In this document: piece after piece, positions 7,806 through 14,467 of the stretch
Numbering within the stretch: position 1 is the stretch's first letter
Layout: every line of letters starts with the position of its first letter
Source: Methylophilaceae bacterium
GTDB taxonomy: Bacteria > Pseudomonadota > Gammaproteobacteria > Burkholderiales > Methylophilaceae
DNA: 20,239 bases
NCBI GenBank assembly: GCA_025362115.1
Contig: JANYIK010000010.1
Span: forward strand, 1 to 20,239
Direction of reading: 5' to 3'
Translations under genes and position numbers: made by a program
Notes under the pieces: generated by a model
What the model was told of the DNA's origin: nothing
What the model saw: the letters and a program-made list of their open reading frames with translations, nothing else
Database searches by the model: none

Positions 7806-8411
7806 TTATTTGCGCTCGCCGTGAAGAATCTCGACCAGCTTGATGGCTTCCTGCTCCATTTCCACAATCAGGCCGTTGATACGCCCACGGAAATGACGAT
7901 AGAAAATCATGCTAGGCACCGCTACCACGATACCCATCGCCGTGTTGTAAAGTGCCACCGAAATACCGCGTGCAAATTGCGCCACGTCGTGGCCGGTGGC
8001 GGTGAAAGCGCCAAACAATTCCACCATCCCTATCACCGTACCCAGCAAACCTAGCAACGGGCTGATGGTAGCGATGGTTCCCAAAGTATTCAGATAGCGC
8101 TCCAAATCATGGGTGACGGCGCGCCCGGTTTCCTCAATCGCCTCCTTCATCACCTCGCGTGACGCTTTTTCGTTGCGCAAGGCACTAGCGAAAATCTGAC
8201 CCAGTGGCGAATGTTGCTCTAGGCGCGTACAAACATCCTTACTCACTCCGCCCTTTTTCAGCCATTCCTGTACCTCTGGCAGTAGCGTCTTGGGCGCAAC
8301 CATGCTGACACGTAATGAAAATAAACGCTCGCCAATAATTGCCAACGTCACGACAGAGGCTATCAACAACGGCCAAATCGGCCAACCAGCCGCTTGAATA
8401 ATGTTCCACAT
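7806..8411 (-). CDS. exbB: ExbB/TolQ/MotA-type proton channel protein
   Basis: Inner-membrane channel subunit that, with ExbD, converts the proton gradient into work for an outer-membrane partner. The 201-residue product has the family plan: a membrane helix at about 8-28 after MWNIIQAAGW, a cytoplasmic domain, and two further helices around 110-135 (TISPLLGLLGTVIGMVELF) and 150-172 (GISVALYNTAMGIVVAVPS), the most conserved part of the family. ATG at 8411 with AAGGA ten bases upstream. It is the first gene of the envelope operon and is divergent from recO, with 70 bp between them. ExbB fits better than TolQ because the next genes are msbA and lpxK rather than tolA/tolB, but a TolQ-like role cannot be excluded. 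Confidence 0.92.
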   Translation of the reverse strand: MWNIIQAAGWPIWPLLIASVVTLAIIGERLFSLRVSMVAPKTLLPEVQEWLKKGGVSKDVCTRLEQHSPLGQIFASALRNEKASREVMKEAIEETGRAVTHDLERYLNTLGTIATISPLLGLLGTVIGMVELFGAFTATGHDVAQFARGISVALYNTAMGIVVAVPSMIFYRHFRGRINGLIVEMEQEAIKLVEILHGERK

Positions 8412-8481
8412 GGGGTGTTGTTCCTTGGTTAGAAAACTGGCGTTACTTTAACGTGCCACGCCACTTTCGGCAAGGCTGGCG

Positions 8482-9219
8482 GTGTATCATTGCGTTTCAA
8501 TGACTTCACCCGTTGCCCGTCAAGACCATCAGCCAGTTTACGTACTGCACACCTACCCCTATCTGGAAACCAGCTTGGTGGTGGAATTATTCACACGCAA
8601 TTTTGGGCGTGTTGCCGCCATTGCCAAAGGTGCCAGGCGTCCGCGCTCGGCCATGCGCGGCATGTTGCAATCATTTCAACCTTTGCTGGCGAGCTGGTCG
8701 GGCAAATCCGAATTGCGTACTTTGCACGGCGCAGAATGGCGCGGCGGCTTGCACATGCTGCATGGCCAAGCGCTGATGTGCGGCTTTTACCTGAATGAAC
8801 TCATGCTGCGCCTGTTGCCGCGCGAAGACGCGCACGAAGCCTTGTTTGAGTATTACGAGTCGGCACTGGGCGCACTGGCAAAAGACGAGGCGCAGACCAT
8901 CGTGCTACGCCGTTTTGAGGTACGTTTGCTGCAAGAGCTGGGCTATGCCATGCCGCTTACCCATAACGCTGAAAATGGCTTAGGCATTGAGCCGCAAGCG
9001 CAATATATGTTCGTGCCAGAACGCGGCGCGGTACTGGATATGCGGCTAGCGGGTGTACAATTGGCAGGCAAAACTTTGCTGGACATGGCCGCAGACAACT
9101 ACGCCGACGCGCAAACCCAGCAACAAAGCAAACAACTGATGCGGACGCTAATCAGCCACTATTTGGGGGATAAGCCCTTGCATACTAGGCAACTTTTAAT
9201 AGATTTACAGCAGTTGTAA
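8482..9219 (+). CDS. recO: DNA repair protein RecO
   Basis: Recombination mediator that acts with RecR (and RecF) to load RecA onto SSB-coated single-stranded DNA. The 245-residue product has the RecO plan: an N-terminal OB fold with PVYVLHTYPYLETSLVVELFTRNFGRVAAIAKGARRP-like family phrases at about residues 18-55, followed by the helical domain with the GFYLNELMLRLL segment. The GTG at 8482 is preceded by AAGG at six bases and is taken as the start; an ATG at 8500 is in frame but lacks a ribosome binding site. It opens the plus-strand recO-pdxJ-acpS cluster, an order common in proteobacteria (usually after rnc-era), and is divergent from exbB. Confidence 0.93.
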   Translation: MYHCVSMTSPVARQDHQPVYVLHTYPYLETSLVVELFTRNFGRVAAIAKGARRPRSAMRGMLQSFQPLLASWSGKSELRTLHGAEWRGGLHMLHGQALMCGFYLNELMLRLLPREDAHEALFEYYESALGALAKDEAQTIVLRRFEVRLLQELGYAMPLTHNAENGLGIEPQAQYMFVPERGAVLDMRLAGVQLAGKTLLDMAADNYADAQTQQQSKQLMRTLISHYLGDKPLHTRQLLIDLQQL

Positions 9220-9223
9220 ACTA

Positions 9224-9316
9224 CCCGTTCGTGGTGAGTGTTTCCCGTTCGCTCCTTCGATATGGCGGCTTCGCCGCCTACTCAGGGCGAACGGGAAATG
9301 TATCGAACCACTTGAG
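9224..9316. repeat. Nested palindromic intergenic repeat between recO and pdxJ
   Basis: The 108-bp recO-pdxJ gap holds three nested palindromes. At the centre is GGCGGC-TTC-GCCGCC (9264-9278). Around it lie exact 12-bp arms, TTTCCCGTTCGC (9241-9252) and GCGAACGGGAAA (9287-9298). Outside these are CCCGTTCGTGGTGAG (9224-9238) and a partner TATCGAACCACTTGAG (9301-9316). The words GTTCGTGGTGAG, TCGAACCAC and, on the other strand, GTTCGCCCTGAG and TCGAAGG resemble the widespread proteobacterial intergenic repeat of the type GTTCG..GTGAGC..GTCGAACCA. It looks like one such unit inserted in another, with a GC hairpin in the middle. It could act as a transcription attenuator between recO and pdxJ. 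Confidence 0.75.
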
Positions 9317-9327
9317 AGATTCGCAGA

Positions 9328-10059
9328 ATGATCAAACTAGGCGTCAACATAGACCACGTGGCCACTATCCGCCAGGCACGCAGCACGCGCTACCCCAGCG
9401 TGGTACAAGCCGCTTTGCGTGCCGAGCAATCCGGTGCTGACTCGATCACCCTGCATTTGCGTGAAGACCGCCGCCACATCCAAGATGTAGACGTACACGC
9501 CTTAAAAGCCACGCTGCAAACACGCATGAATCTGGAAATGGCTGTCACCGACGAGATGGTCGGCATTGCCCTACAAGTCAAGCCACAGGACGTATGCCTG
9601 GTGCCGGAGCGCCGCGAAGAACGTACTACCGAAGGCGGATTAGACGTGATTCGATATTTCGACAAAGTGCAGGCTGCTTGCAAAAAACTAGGCGACGCTG
9701 GCATTCGCGTTTCACTGTTCATCGCCCCCGATGCCGAGCAACTGGATGCCGCCAAAGCCGCAGGTGCGCCTGTCATCGAATTACACACCGGCACCTTTGC
9801 CGATGCAGCCCATGATGCCGAACAACAATCTGAACTCATCCGCATCCAGCAAGCCACCGCACATGGCGTAAAACTGGGATTAGCGGTCAATGCCGGGCAC
9901 GGCCTGCATTACCACAACGTGCAACACATCGCGGCGATTGCGGGCATAGAAGAACTCAATATCGGCCACGCCATCGTGGCGCACGCATTGTTTGTGGGCT
10001 GGGATAACGCCGTGAGCGAGATGAAACGGCTGATGCGTGCCGCCAGAGGCGAACAGTAA
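9328..10059 (+). CDS. pdxJ: Pyridoxine 5'-phosphate synthase
   Basis: Condenses 3-amino-1-hydroxyacetone phosphate with 1-deoxyxylulose 5-phosphate to pyridoxine 5'-phosphate, the last ring-forming step of the DXP-dependent vitamin B6 pathway, in the cytoplasm. The 243-residue product equals the E. coli length. It starts with the family signature MIKLGVNIDHVATIRQARST and contains SITLHLREDRRHI (phosphate and active-site region), LVPERREERTTEGG (flexible active-site loop) and the C-terminal LNIGHAIVAHALFVG. The ATG at 9328 is the natural family start. It lies between recO and acpS, a conserved order, though the repeat element intervenes upstream. Confidence 0.97.
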   Translation: MIKLGVNIDHVATIRQARSTRYPSVVQAALRAEQSGADSITLHLREDRRHIQDVDVHALKATLQTRMNLEMAVTDEMVGIALQVKPQDVCLVPERREERTTEGGLDVIRYFDKVQAACKKLGDAGIRVSLFIAPDAEQLDAAKAAGAPVIELHTGTFADAAHDAEQQSELIRIQQATAHGVKLGLAVNAGHGLHYHNVQHIAAIAGIEELNIGHAIVAHALFVGWDNAVSEMKRLMRAARGEQ

Positions 10060-10074
10060 TGTTTTGCTCGGCGA

Positions 10075-10110
10075 CTTTCCTCTTCTTCCTTCCCCCTTCC
10101 CCCCTCCCTT
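10075..10110 (+). other. 36-nt uninterrupted pyrimidine tract before acpS
   Basis: Every base from 10075 to 10110 is C or T, ending in C-rich runs of five, six and three. It fills most of the 58-bp gap between pdxJ and acpS and takes the place where a purine-rich Shine-Dalgarno sequence would be expected. The complementary strand is a purine tract with three runs of three or more G. Possible consequences are triplex-type DNA structure, length variation by slippage, or S1-protein-dependent translation starts. Confidence 0.8.
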
Positions 10111-10117
10111 GCTTATC

Positions 10118-10495
10118 ATGATTTACGGCATCGGCACCGACATCGTAGAAGTTTCAAGGATAGAGCAAGCGCTAAGCCGCCACGGTGCGGCCTTTGCCAA
10201 GCGCATTCTGACCGAAACCGAATTCGCCGAGTTTCAACAATCCCACACCCAGGCCAGATTCCTCGCCAAACGCTTCGCCGCCAAGGAAGCTTTCGCCAAG
10301 GCACTGGGTACCGGCGTGCGCGCTCCGGCGACGATGCAGAGCATTGGTATTTCCCACGACACTTTAGGCAAACCCTTATTCGTTCTCGCCCCAGTGTTGC
10401 AAGCTTTGGTCGCAGAAAAAAACATCAGCCAACAACATGTTTCCATCAGTGATGAAAAAGCGCTGGCGGTAGCATTTGTGGTACTGGAAACCTGA
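10118..10495 (+). CDS. acpS: Holo-[acyl-carrier-protein] synthase
   Basis: Transfers 4'-phosphopantetheine from coenzyme A to a serine of acyl carrier protein, switching on fatty acid synthesis. The 125-residue product is of normal length. It carries the metal-binding motifs of the trimeric AcpS family: GIGTDIVEVSRI with Asp8, and RFAAKEAFAKALGTG with Glu57. The ATG at 10118 is the family start; a longer frame from 10037 would overlap pdxJ and translate the pyrimidine tract into a proline/leucine tail, so I reject it. There is no Shine-Dalgarno sequence in front of this ATG, only the pyrimidine tract. Translation may depend on readthrough from pdxJ or on ribosomal protein S1. Confidence 0.96.
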   Translation: MIYGIGTDIVEVSRIEQALSRHGAAFAKRILTETEFAEFQQSHTQARFLAKRFAAKEAFAKALGTGVRAPATMQSIGISHDTLGKPLFVLAPVLQALVAEKNISQQHVSISDEKALAVAFVVLET

Positions 10496-10519
10496 CTTCA
10501 ACATTATAAGGAATGTCCT

Positions 10520-10534
10520 AAGGAGTTAACCATA
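10520..10534 (+). promoter_or_regulatory. Perfect Shine-Dalgarno sequence leading into an ATA codon
   Basis: AAGGAG at 10520-10525 is followed after six bases (TTAACC) by ATA at 10532-10534, the ideal distance for initiation. No ATG, GTG or TTG occurs in this frame between the acpS stop (10493-10495) and a TTG at 10562, and the sequence from the ATA onward matches what the DUF1348 family normally has at its N terminus. It therefore decides the start of the following gene. Confidence 0.7.
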
Positions 10535-11011
10535 AGCCAAAACAGCGAAGCACGCCCACCCTTGCCGCCCTTCACGCGCGAAACCGCCATACAAAAGGTA
10601 CGCATGGCGGAAGATGGCTGGAACAGCCGCGACCCGGTACGGGTCTCGCTGGCCTATACCCCGGACAGCGTGTGGCGCAACCGCGCCGAATTCCCGCGCG
10701 GGCGCGAGCAGATTGTCGAGTTTCTCACTCGCAAGTGGCAAAAAGAACTGGAATATAGACTGATCAAGGAGCTATGGGCATTCGACGGTAATCGTATTGC
10801 GGTGCGATTTGCCTACGAGTGGCATGATGCTGACGGCAACTGGTTTCGCTCTTATGGTAATGAAAATTGGGAATTTGATTCAAATGGCCTGATGCAAAAG
10901 CGTTATGCCAGCATCAACGACCTCGCCATCAATGAATCCGAACGCAAATTCCACTGGCCGCAAGGGCGACGCCCGGATGACCACCCTAGTTTGAGCGAAT
11001 TGAATTTGTAA
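10532..11011 (+). CDS. DUF1348 family, NTF2/SnoaL-like protein (apparent ATA start)
   Basis: A 159-residue single-domain protein of the DUF1348 family, which adopts the NTF2-like alpha/beta-barrel fold used for small-ligand binding or catalysis; no specific reaction is known to me. Family phrases are RPPLPPFTRETAIQKVR, AEDGWNSRDPVRVSLAYT, DSVWRNRAEFPRGR and RFAYEWHDADGNWFRSYGNENWEF. The usual N terminus (about ten residues before PPFT) is present in the DNA from 10532, where the codon is ATA behind an ideal AAGGAG. A start at the later TTG, 10562, would delete conserved residues and has no ribosome binding site. The gene is in the same frame as acpS, 36 bp downstream. The ATA could be a true rare start or a G-to-A change that weakens expression. 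Confidence 0.85.
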   Translation: MSQNSEARPPLPPFTRETAIQKVRMAEDGWNSRDPVRVSLAYTPDSVWRNRAEFPRGREQIVEFLTRKWQKELEYRLIKELWAFDGNRIAVRFAYEWHDADGNWFRSYGNENWEFDSNGLMQKRYASINDLAINESERKFHWPQGRRPDDHPSLSELNL

Positions 11012-11032
11012 CGCTCCCGACAAAGCTATAAT
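11006..11032 (+). promoter_or_regulatory. Candidate sigma70 promoter for the YehS-like gene
   Basis: A perfect TATAAT lies at 11027-11032. The best -35 is TTGTAA at 11006-11011 (four of six positions) with a short 15-base spacer, partly inside the 3' end of the DUF1348 gene. Transcription would start near 11039, at or within the left arm of the hairpin described next. The -10 is strong; the -35 is weak. Confidence 0.45.
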
Positions 11033-11034
11033 GC

Positions 11035-11056
11035 CCTCAACAAATCAGGGTTGAGG
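11035..11056 (+). promoter_or_regulatory. Leader hairpin covering the ribosome binding site of the YehS-like gene
   Basis: CCTCAAC (11035-11041) and GTTGAGG (11050-11056) are exact 7-bp inverted repeats around an eight-base loop. The right arm contains GAGG (11053-11056), the only Shine-Dalgarno candidate for the TTG start at 11067. In RNA the stem would hide the ribosome binding site; in DNA the palindrome could be an operator just downstream of the TATAAT. If transcription starts at about 11039 the stem would be incomplete, so the two readings compete. Confidence 0.45.
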
Positions 11057-11066
11057 AATCAAAGTT

Positions 11067-11534
11067 TTGAACAACAACGACGTATTGAGAAGTCTGCGCT
11101 ATATGCTGGATATGAGCGAACCAGCAATGGTGAAAATCTTCAAGCTGGGTGAGCAAGACATCACTCCAGCCGACATCGCCAGTTTTTTGCGTGGTGAGGA
11201 GGATGAAGGCTACCAAGCATGTATGGATACGATCATGCTGGGATTTTTGAATGGTCTGGTGACCTTTAAGCGCGGGGAAAACAAGGAAATTTCCGACCCA
11301 GATTTCAAACCTGAAAAGAACATCAGCAATAACATCATACTGAAAAAACTGCGCGTGGCATTTGAGTTGAAAGACCTAGACATGCACGAAATCTTCGCCA
11401 AGGCCGACTACCAAATTTCCAAACCCGAACTCAGTGCCTTATTCAGAAAACCAGGCCACAGCAACTACCGCGCCTGTGGCGACCAGATTCTGCGCTACTT
11501 TCTCAAAGGGTTGACGCTACGTTTAAGAGCTTAG
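11067..11534 (+). CDS. DUF1456 family protein (YehS-like)
   Basis: A 155-residue cytoplasmic protein made of two tandem copies of the DUF1456 helical repeat. Copy one begins NNNDVLRSLRYMLDMSEPAM (residues 2-21) and ends GFLNGLVTFKRG; copy two begins NNIILKKLRVAFELKDLDM and ends RYFLKGLTLRLR. The internal duplication is visible as matching phrases: I(D/Q)ITPAD / YQISKPE, FLRGEEDEGYQACMD / LFRKPGHSNYRACGD. E. coli YehS is the best-known member; its function is not established. Start is a TTG at 11067 with GAGG ten bases upstream in a hairpin arm; the following NNNDVL matches the family N terminus. The stop is three bases before the next gene, so the two are probably one unit. Confidence 0.9.
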   Translation: MNNNDVLRSLRYMLDMSEPAMVKIFKLGEQDITPADIASFLRGEEDEGYQACMDTIMLGFLNGLVTFKRGENKEISDPDFKPEKNISNNIILKKLRVAFELKDLDMHEIFAKADYQISKPELSALFRKPGHSNYRACGDQILRYFLKGLTLRLRA

Positions 11535-11536
11535 AT

Positions 11537-12409
11537 TTGAGTCGCAGCACTGAACCTTATATCCAGATACGCATCAACCGCAATGTCAGTATTGCGACTA
11601 TCGCGTCGTTGCTGGTGCATGTGCTGATCCTGTTTTTGTTGAGCTATTACGACCTGCTGAAACCCAATCCACCCACTGCAGAACAAGAGCAGTCTATGGA
11701 TGTGACACTGGAACTGCCATCTCCAGAATCCCCCAAAGAATCAGTCAAAGAACCACGCACGCAATCTCCACGTATCAAGATAGCTAAAGCGCCGCCTATC
11801 GTAGCACCTGCGCCGCCTAAAGAAGCACCTGCTCCTTCGGCAACATCCGTTCCAACACTTCCCAAACCCGCACCACAGCAAGCTCTAGCGCCGCCTAAAA
11901 TAGTGCCGCCCAAACCAGCACCTCCCGCTGTAGAAAAATATGCTGACATGGCCTCGTACATGGCTGCGGCTAAGGAACGTCACCGTTTAGCGGGAGATCC
12001 CAGCGCCATCAATGAAGAAGCTACCGCGCGTGAATCTTCAGAAGAGGCTGCGCGAATAGCCAGTCTAAGGCGACCACCCTCCGGCACCAACGGCATATTC
12101 AATATCATCAGCTGGGATAGGCGCACTATCGTCTTTGATTTTCGTGGATGGAAGAATGAATTCAGCTATGCGCGGCGAGAAGTATATGCGGTTGATGCAG
12201 ACCTTAACACCGACGTAGAACACGCCATGGTGCGAAAAATGATAGAAATTATCCGCCGTTACTACTATGGCGATAACAGTGACTTCAACTGGACATCACA
12301 GCGTCTTGGCCAAGTGGTCAGTTTATCGGCAAGACCGCAGGATAGCGCCTTTCTGGAGAACTTTCTGATGGAAGAATTTTTTGGTTCGCGCGGAATAGTC
12401 CCACGATAG
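11537..12409 (+). CDS. TonB-like membrane-anchored proline-rich protein with an unfamiliar C-terminal domain
   Basis: A 290-residue protein with TonB/TolA architecture: a short cytoplasmic start, one membrane helix at about 17-38 (IATIASLLVHVLILFLLSYY), a Pro/Ala/Lys-rich periplasmic spacer at about 43-135 with repeated APPK/PAPP phrases, then a charged segment (KERHRLAGDPSAINEEA) and a C-terminal domain of about 110 residues (from GIFNIISWDRRTIVFDFRG to the end). That domain lacks the TonB C-terminal YP..A...G phrases and I do not recognise it. The TTG at 11537 is preceded by AAGAG at seven bases; no better start keeps the membrane helix. It follows the YehS-like gene by two bases. It may span the periplasm and work with an ExbB/ExbD-type motor, but that is inference from its shape. 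Confidence 0.75.
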   Translation: MSRSTEPYIQIRINRNVSIATIASLLVHVLILFLLSYYDLLKPNPPTAEQEQSMDVTLELPSPESPKESVKEPRTQSPRIKIAKAPPIVAPAPPKEAPAPSATSVPTLPKPAPQQALAPPKIVPPKPAPPAVEKYADMASYMAAAKERHRLAGDPSAINEEATARESSEEAARIASLRRPPSGTNGIFNIISWDRRTIVFDFRGWKNEFSYARREVYAVDADLNTDVEHAMVRKMIEIIRRYYYGDNSDFNWTSQRLGQVVSLSARPQDSAFLENFLMEEFFGSRGIVPR

Positions 12410-12420
12410 ATAATGACACC

Positions 12421-13026
12421 ATGAATACCCAGCTAGCCGAAGATTTTTTATCCCACATAGATACCGACTGGGCAGACTTGGTACAAGCTGTCGGGCCTTG
12501 TACTTTTGCACCAGAGCCTGAGCGAGACCCCTATGAGGCACTGGTTAAGGCAGTAGCCTACCAACAACTCCACGCACGTGCCGCAGAAGCTATTCTTGGC
12601 AGAATGCTGAATCTTTATGCAGGCCAGTTTCCTCAGCCAGAACAGTTGGTTGCTACTGAATTCGACCAACTCCGCGCTTGCGGATTCTCTGCCAGCAAAA
12701 TAGCCACCATCCAAGGCATCGCACAAGGCAAGTTAATAGGTTTGGTTCCCACACGAGATGAAGCCGACGCGATGACAGACGAGGAACTGATTTCTCGACT
12801 GGTCACGCTCAAAGGCATAGGACGCTGGACGGTGGAAATGTTACTGATATTCACGCTAGAACGTATGGATATACTGCCCGTGGACGACTTTGCCGTAAAG
12901 GAAGGCTACAAACGGCTGAAGTCGCTTGAAAAAGCACCTACCCCCAAACAATTGGCGATAATAGGACAAGCATGGAGCCCCTATCGCACCATCGCCGCTT
13001 GGTATTTATGGCGTGTTCCGCGTTAA
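12421..13026 (+). CDS. alkA: DNA-3-methyladenine glycosylase II (HhH-GPD family)
   Basis: Base-excision repair enzyme that cuts alkylated purines from DNA. The 201-residue product contains the helix-hairpin-helix-GPD core without the N-terminal domain of E. coli AlkA: YEALVKAVAYQQLHARAA at about 38-55, the hairpin TLKGIGRWTVEMLLIF at 129-144, and the catalytic aspartate in LPVDDFAVKEG (Asp156). Short AlkA forms of this kind are common. ATG at 12421, eleven bases after the previous stop, with no good Shine-Dalgarno sequence, so translation may be coupled. It is followed after 19 bp by phrB, and beyond that by an Ada-like remnant, making a small alkylation/UV repair group. Confidence 0.93.
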   Translation: MNTQLAEDFLSHIDTDWADLVQAVGPCTFAPEPERDPYEALVKAVAYQQLHARAAEAILGRMLNLYAGQFPQPEQLVATEFDQLRACGFSASKIATIQGIAQGKLIGLVPTRDEADAMTDEELISRLVTLKGIGRWTVEMLLIFTLERMDILPVDDFAVKEGYKRLKSLEKAPTPKQLAIIGQAWSPYRTIAAWYLWRVPR

Positions 13027-13045
13027 AGATGTCAAGAATCAGCCT

Positions 13046-14467
13046 ATGACAAAATCGCTGGTTTGGTTTCGTCGCGATTTGCGTGATGACGACCACGCGG
13101 CCTTGTATCACGCGCTTAAGTCCTCCACTCAAGTCTATTGCGTATTCATATTTGATACTGAAATCTTAGATTTGCTCACCGACAAGACCGACCGCCGCGT
13201 GGTGTTTATCTGGCACAGCGTACGTGAATTGACCGAGAGTCTGGCATCTAAAGGTGGCGGTTTGATTGTGCAGTATGGCAAAACGCATGAGCTGATTCCG
13301 CAACTAGCGCGTGAATTGGGTGTTACAGCGGTTTACACCAACCGCGATTACGAACCCTCTGCACTAGCCCGCGATGCAGCCGTAGCGGCAGAACTAAGAC
13401 TCTCTAACATTCAATTCCACACCTTCAAAGATCAGATCATTTTTGAACAGGATGAGGTGTTGAGTCAGGAAAATCGGCCTTATAGCGTGTTTACGCCGTA
13501 CAAAAATGCGTGGTTAAAGCACCTGACACCGTTTTATCTGAAACCTTATCCGGTAGAGAAATACCTGCACCACCTTGCGCCTTCTTCAACCCAGTCGCCA
13601 AGCTTATCCAGCATGGGTTTTGTGGAGATGACCTTAAAAATTCCCACAGGCATGTCGGGCGCGAGCGCTTTGTTTGAGGATTTTTCCCAGCGCATGGAAC
13701 ACTACCGCGATGCGCGGAATTTTCCGGCGGTGAAGGGGGTTTCGTACCTATCTACTCACTTACGCTTCGGCACGATTTCCATCCGGGCGTTGGCAGGCCA
13801 CGCCTGGGCTTTTCACAATGCCGGAGCGGAGACCTGGCTTTCAGAACTCATCTGGCGCGATTTTTATTTCATGATTTTGCATCACCATCCGCGCGTGGCT
13901 AATGGCGCCGCTTTCAAGCCGGAATTCAATGCCATTCCGTGGCCTGAGCATGGAGATTATTTTGCTGCGTGGTGCGAAGGCCACACCGGTTATCCGCTGG
14001 TGGATGCTGCCATGCGCCAGCTCAATCAAACAGGCTATATGCACAATCGGTTACGCATGGTGGCCGCCAGTTTTTTGGTGAAAGATTTGCTAGTAGATTG
14101 GCGCAAAGGCGAGGCCTACTTCGCACAAAAATTGCTGGATTTCGACCTGAGTGCCAATAATGGTGGGTGGCAGTGGGCGGCCTCAACCGGATGCGACGCA
14201 CAGCCGTGGTTTCGTATTTTCAATCCCGTCACGCAATCAGAAAAATTCGACGCAGAAGGCAAATTCATCCGCAAATATGTGCCGGAGTTGGCAGCCTGCG
14301 ATGCCAAGGAAATCCACGCGCCGTGGAATATGCCTACATCCCGGCAGCAAGCCATAGAGGTGGTGATAGGCCGCGATTATCCAGCACCGATTGTTGACCA
14401 TGCCGTAATGCGCTTACGAGCCTTGGATTTGTATAAATCCACAAATCAAAGACTAGGGTTTTTCTGA
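13046..14467 (+). CDS. phrB: Deoxyribodipyrimidine photolyase (class I CPD type)
   Basis: Light-driven repair of cyclobutane pyrimidine dimers using FADH- and an antenna cofactor. The 473-residue product has the N-terminal antenna-binding Rossmann domain starting SLVWFRRDLRDDDHAAL and the helical FAD domain with RFGTISIR, ELIWRDFYFMIL, TGYMHNRLRMVAASFLVKDL, VDWRKGE and SANNGGWQWAASTG followed by DAQPWFRIFNP. The tryptophans of the electron-transfer chain are present at the expected motifs, and the NNGGWQW asparagine is typical of CPD photolyases rather than cryptochromes. The ATG at 13046 is the family start; an in-frame upstream ATG at 13013 falls inside alkA. The 3' end overlaps the minus-strand SRPBCC remnant by 15 bp. 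Confidence 0.95.
   Translation: MTKSLVWFRRDLRDDDHAALYHALKSSTQVYCVFIFDTEILDLLTDKTDRRVVFIWHSVRELTESLASKGGGLIVQYGKTHELIPQLARELGVTAVYTNRDYEPSALARDAAVAAELRLSNIQFHTFKDQIIFEQDEVLSQENRPYSVFTPYKNAWLKHLTPFYLKPYPVEKYLHHLAPSSTQSPSLSSMGFVEMTLKIPTGMSGASALFEDFSQRMEHYRDARNFPAVKGVSYLSTHLRFGTISIRALAGHAWAFHNAGAETWLSELIWRDFYFMILHHHPRVANGAAFKPEFNAIPWPEHGDYFAAWCEGHTGYPLVDAAMRQLNQTGYMHNRLRMVAASFLVKDLLVDWRKGEAYFAQKLLDFDLSANNGGWQWAASTGCDAQPWFRIFNPVTQSEKFDAEGKFIRKYVPELAACDAKEIHAPWNMPTSRQQAIEVVIGRDYPAPIVDHAVMRLRALDLYKSTNQRLGFF

Noticed and set aside
7658..7867. N-terminal extension of ExbD by 70 codons with many Cys and Arg
   Set aside because: It reads through the repeat element and the exbB 3' end out of frame; ExbD proteins begin at the MDFRRGR position.
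8430..8465. TGGCACG on the minus strand before exbB, resembling a sigma54 -24 element
   Set aside because: No GC-containing -12 element is present at the required spacing, so it does not form a sigma54 promoter.
10037..10117. N-terminal extension of AcpS overlapping pdxJ
   Set aside because: It would translate the pyrimidine tract into a Pro/Leu/Ser tail absent from the AcpS family; the natural start is MIYGIGTD.
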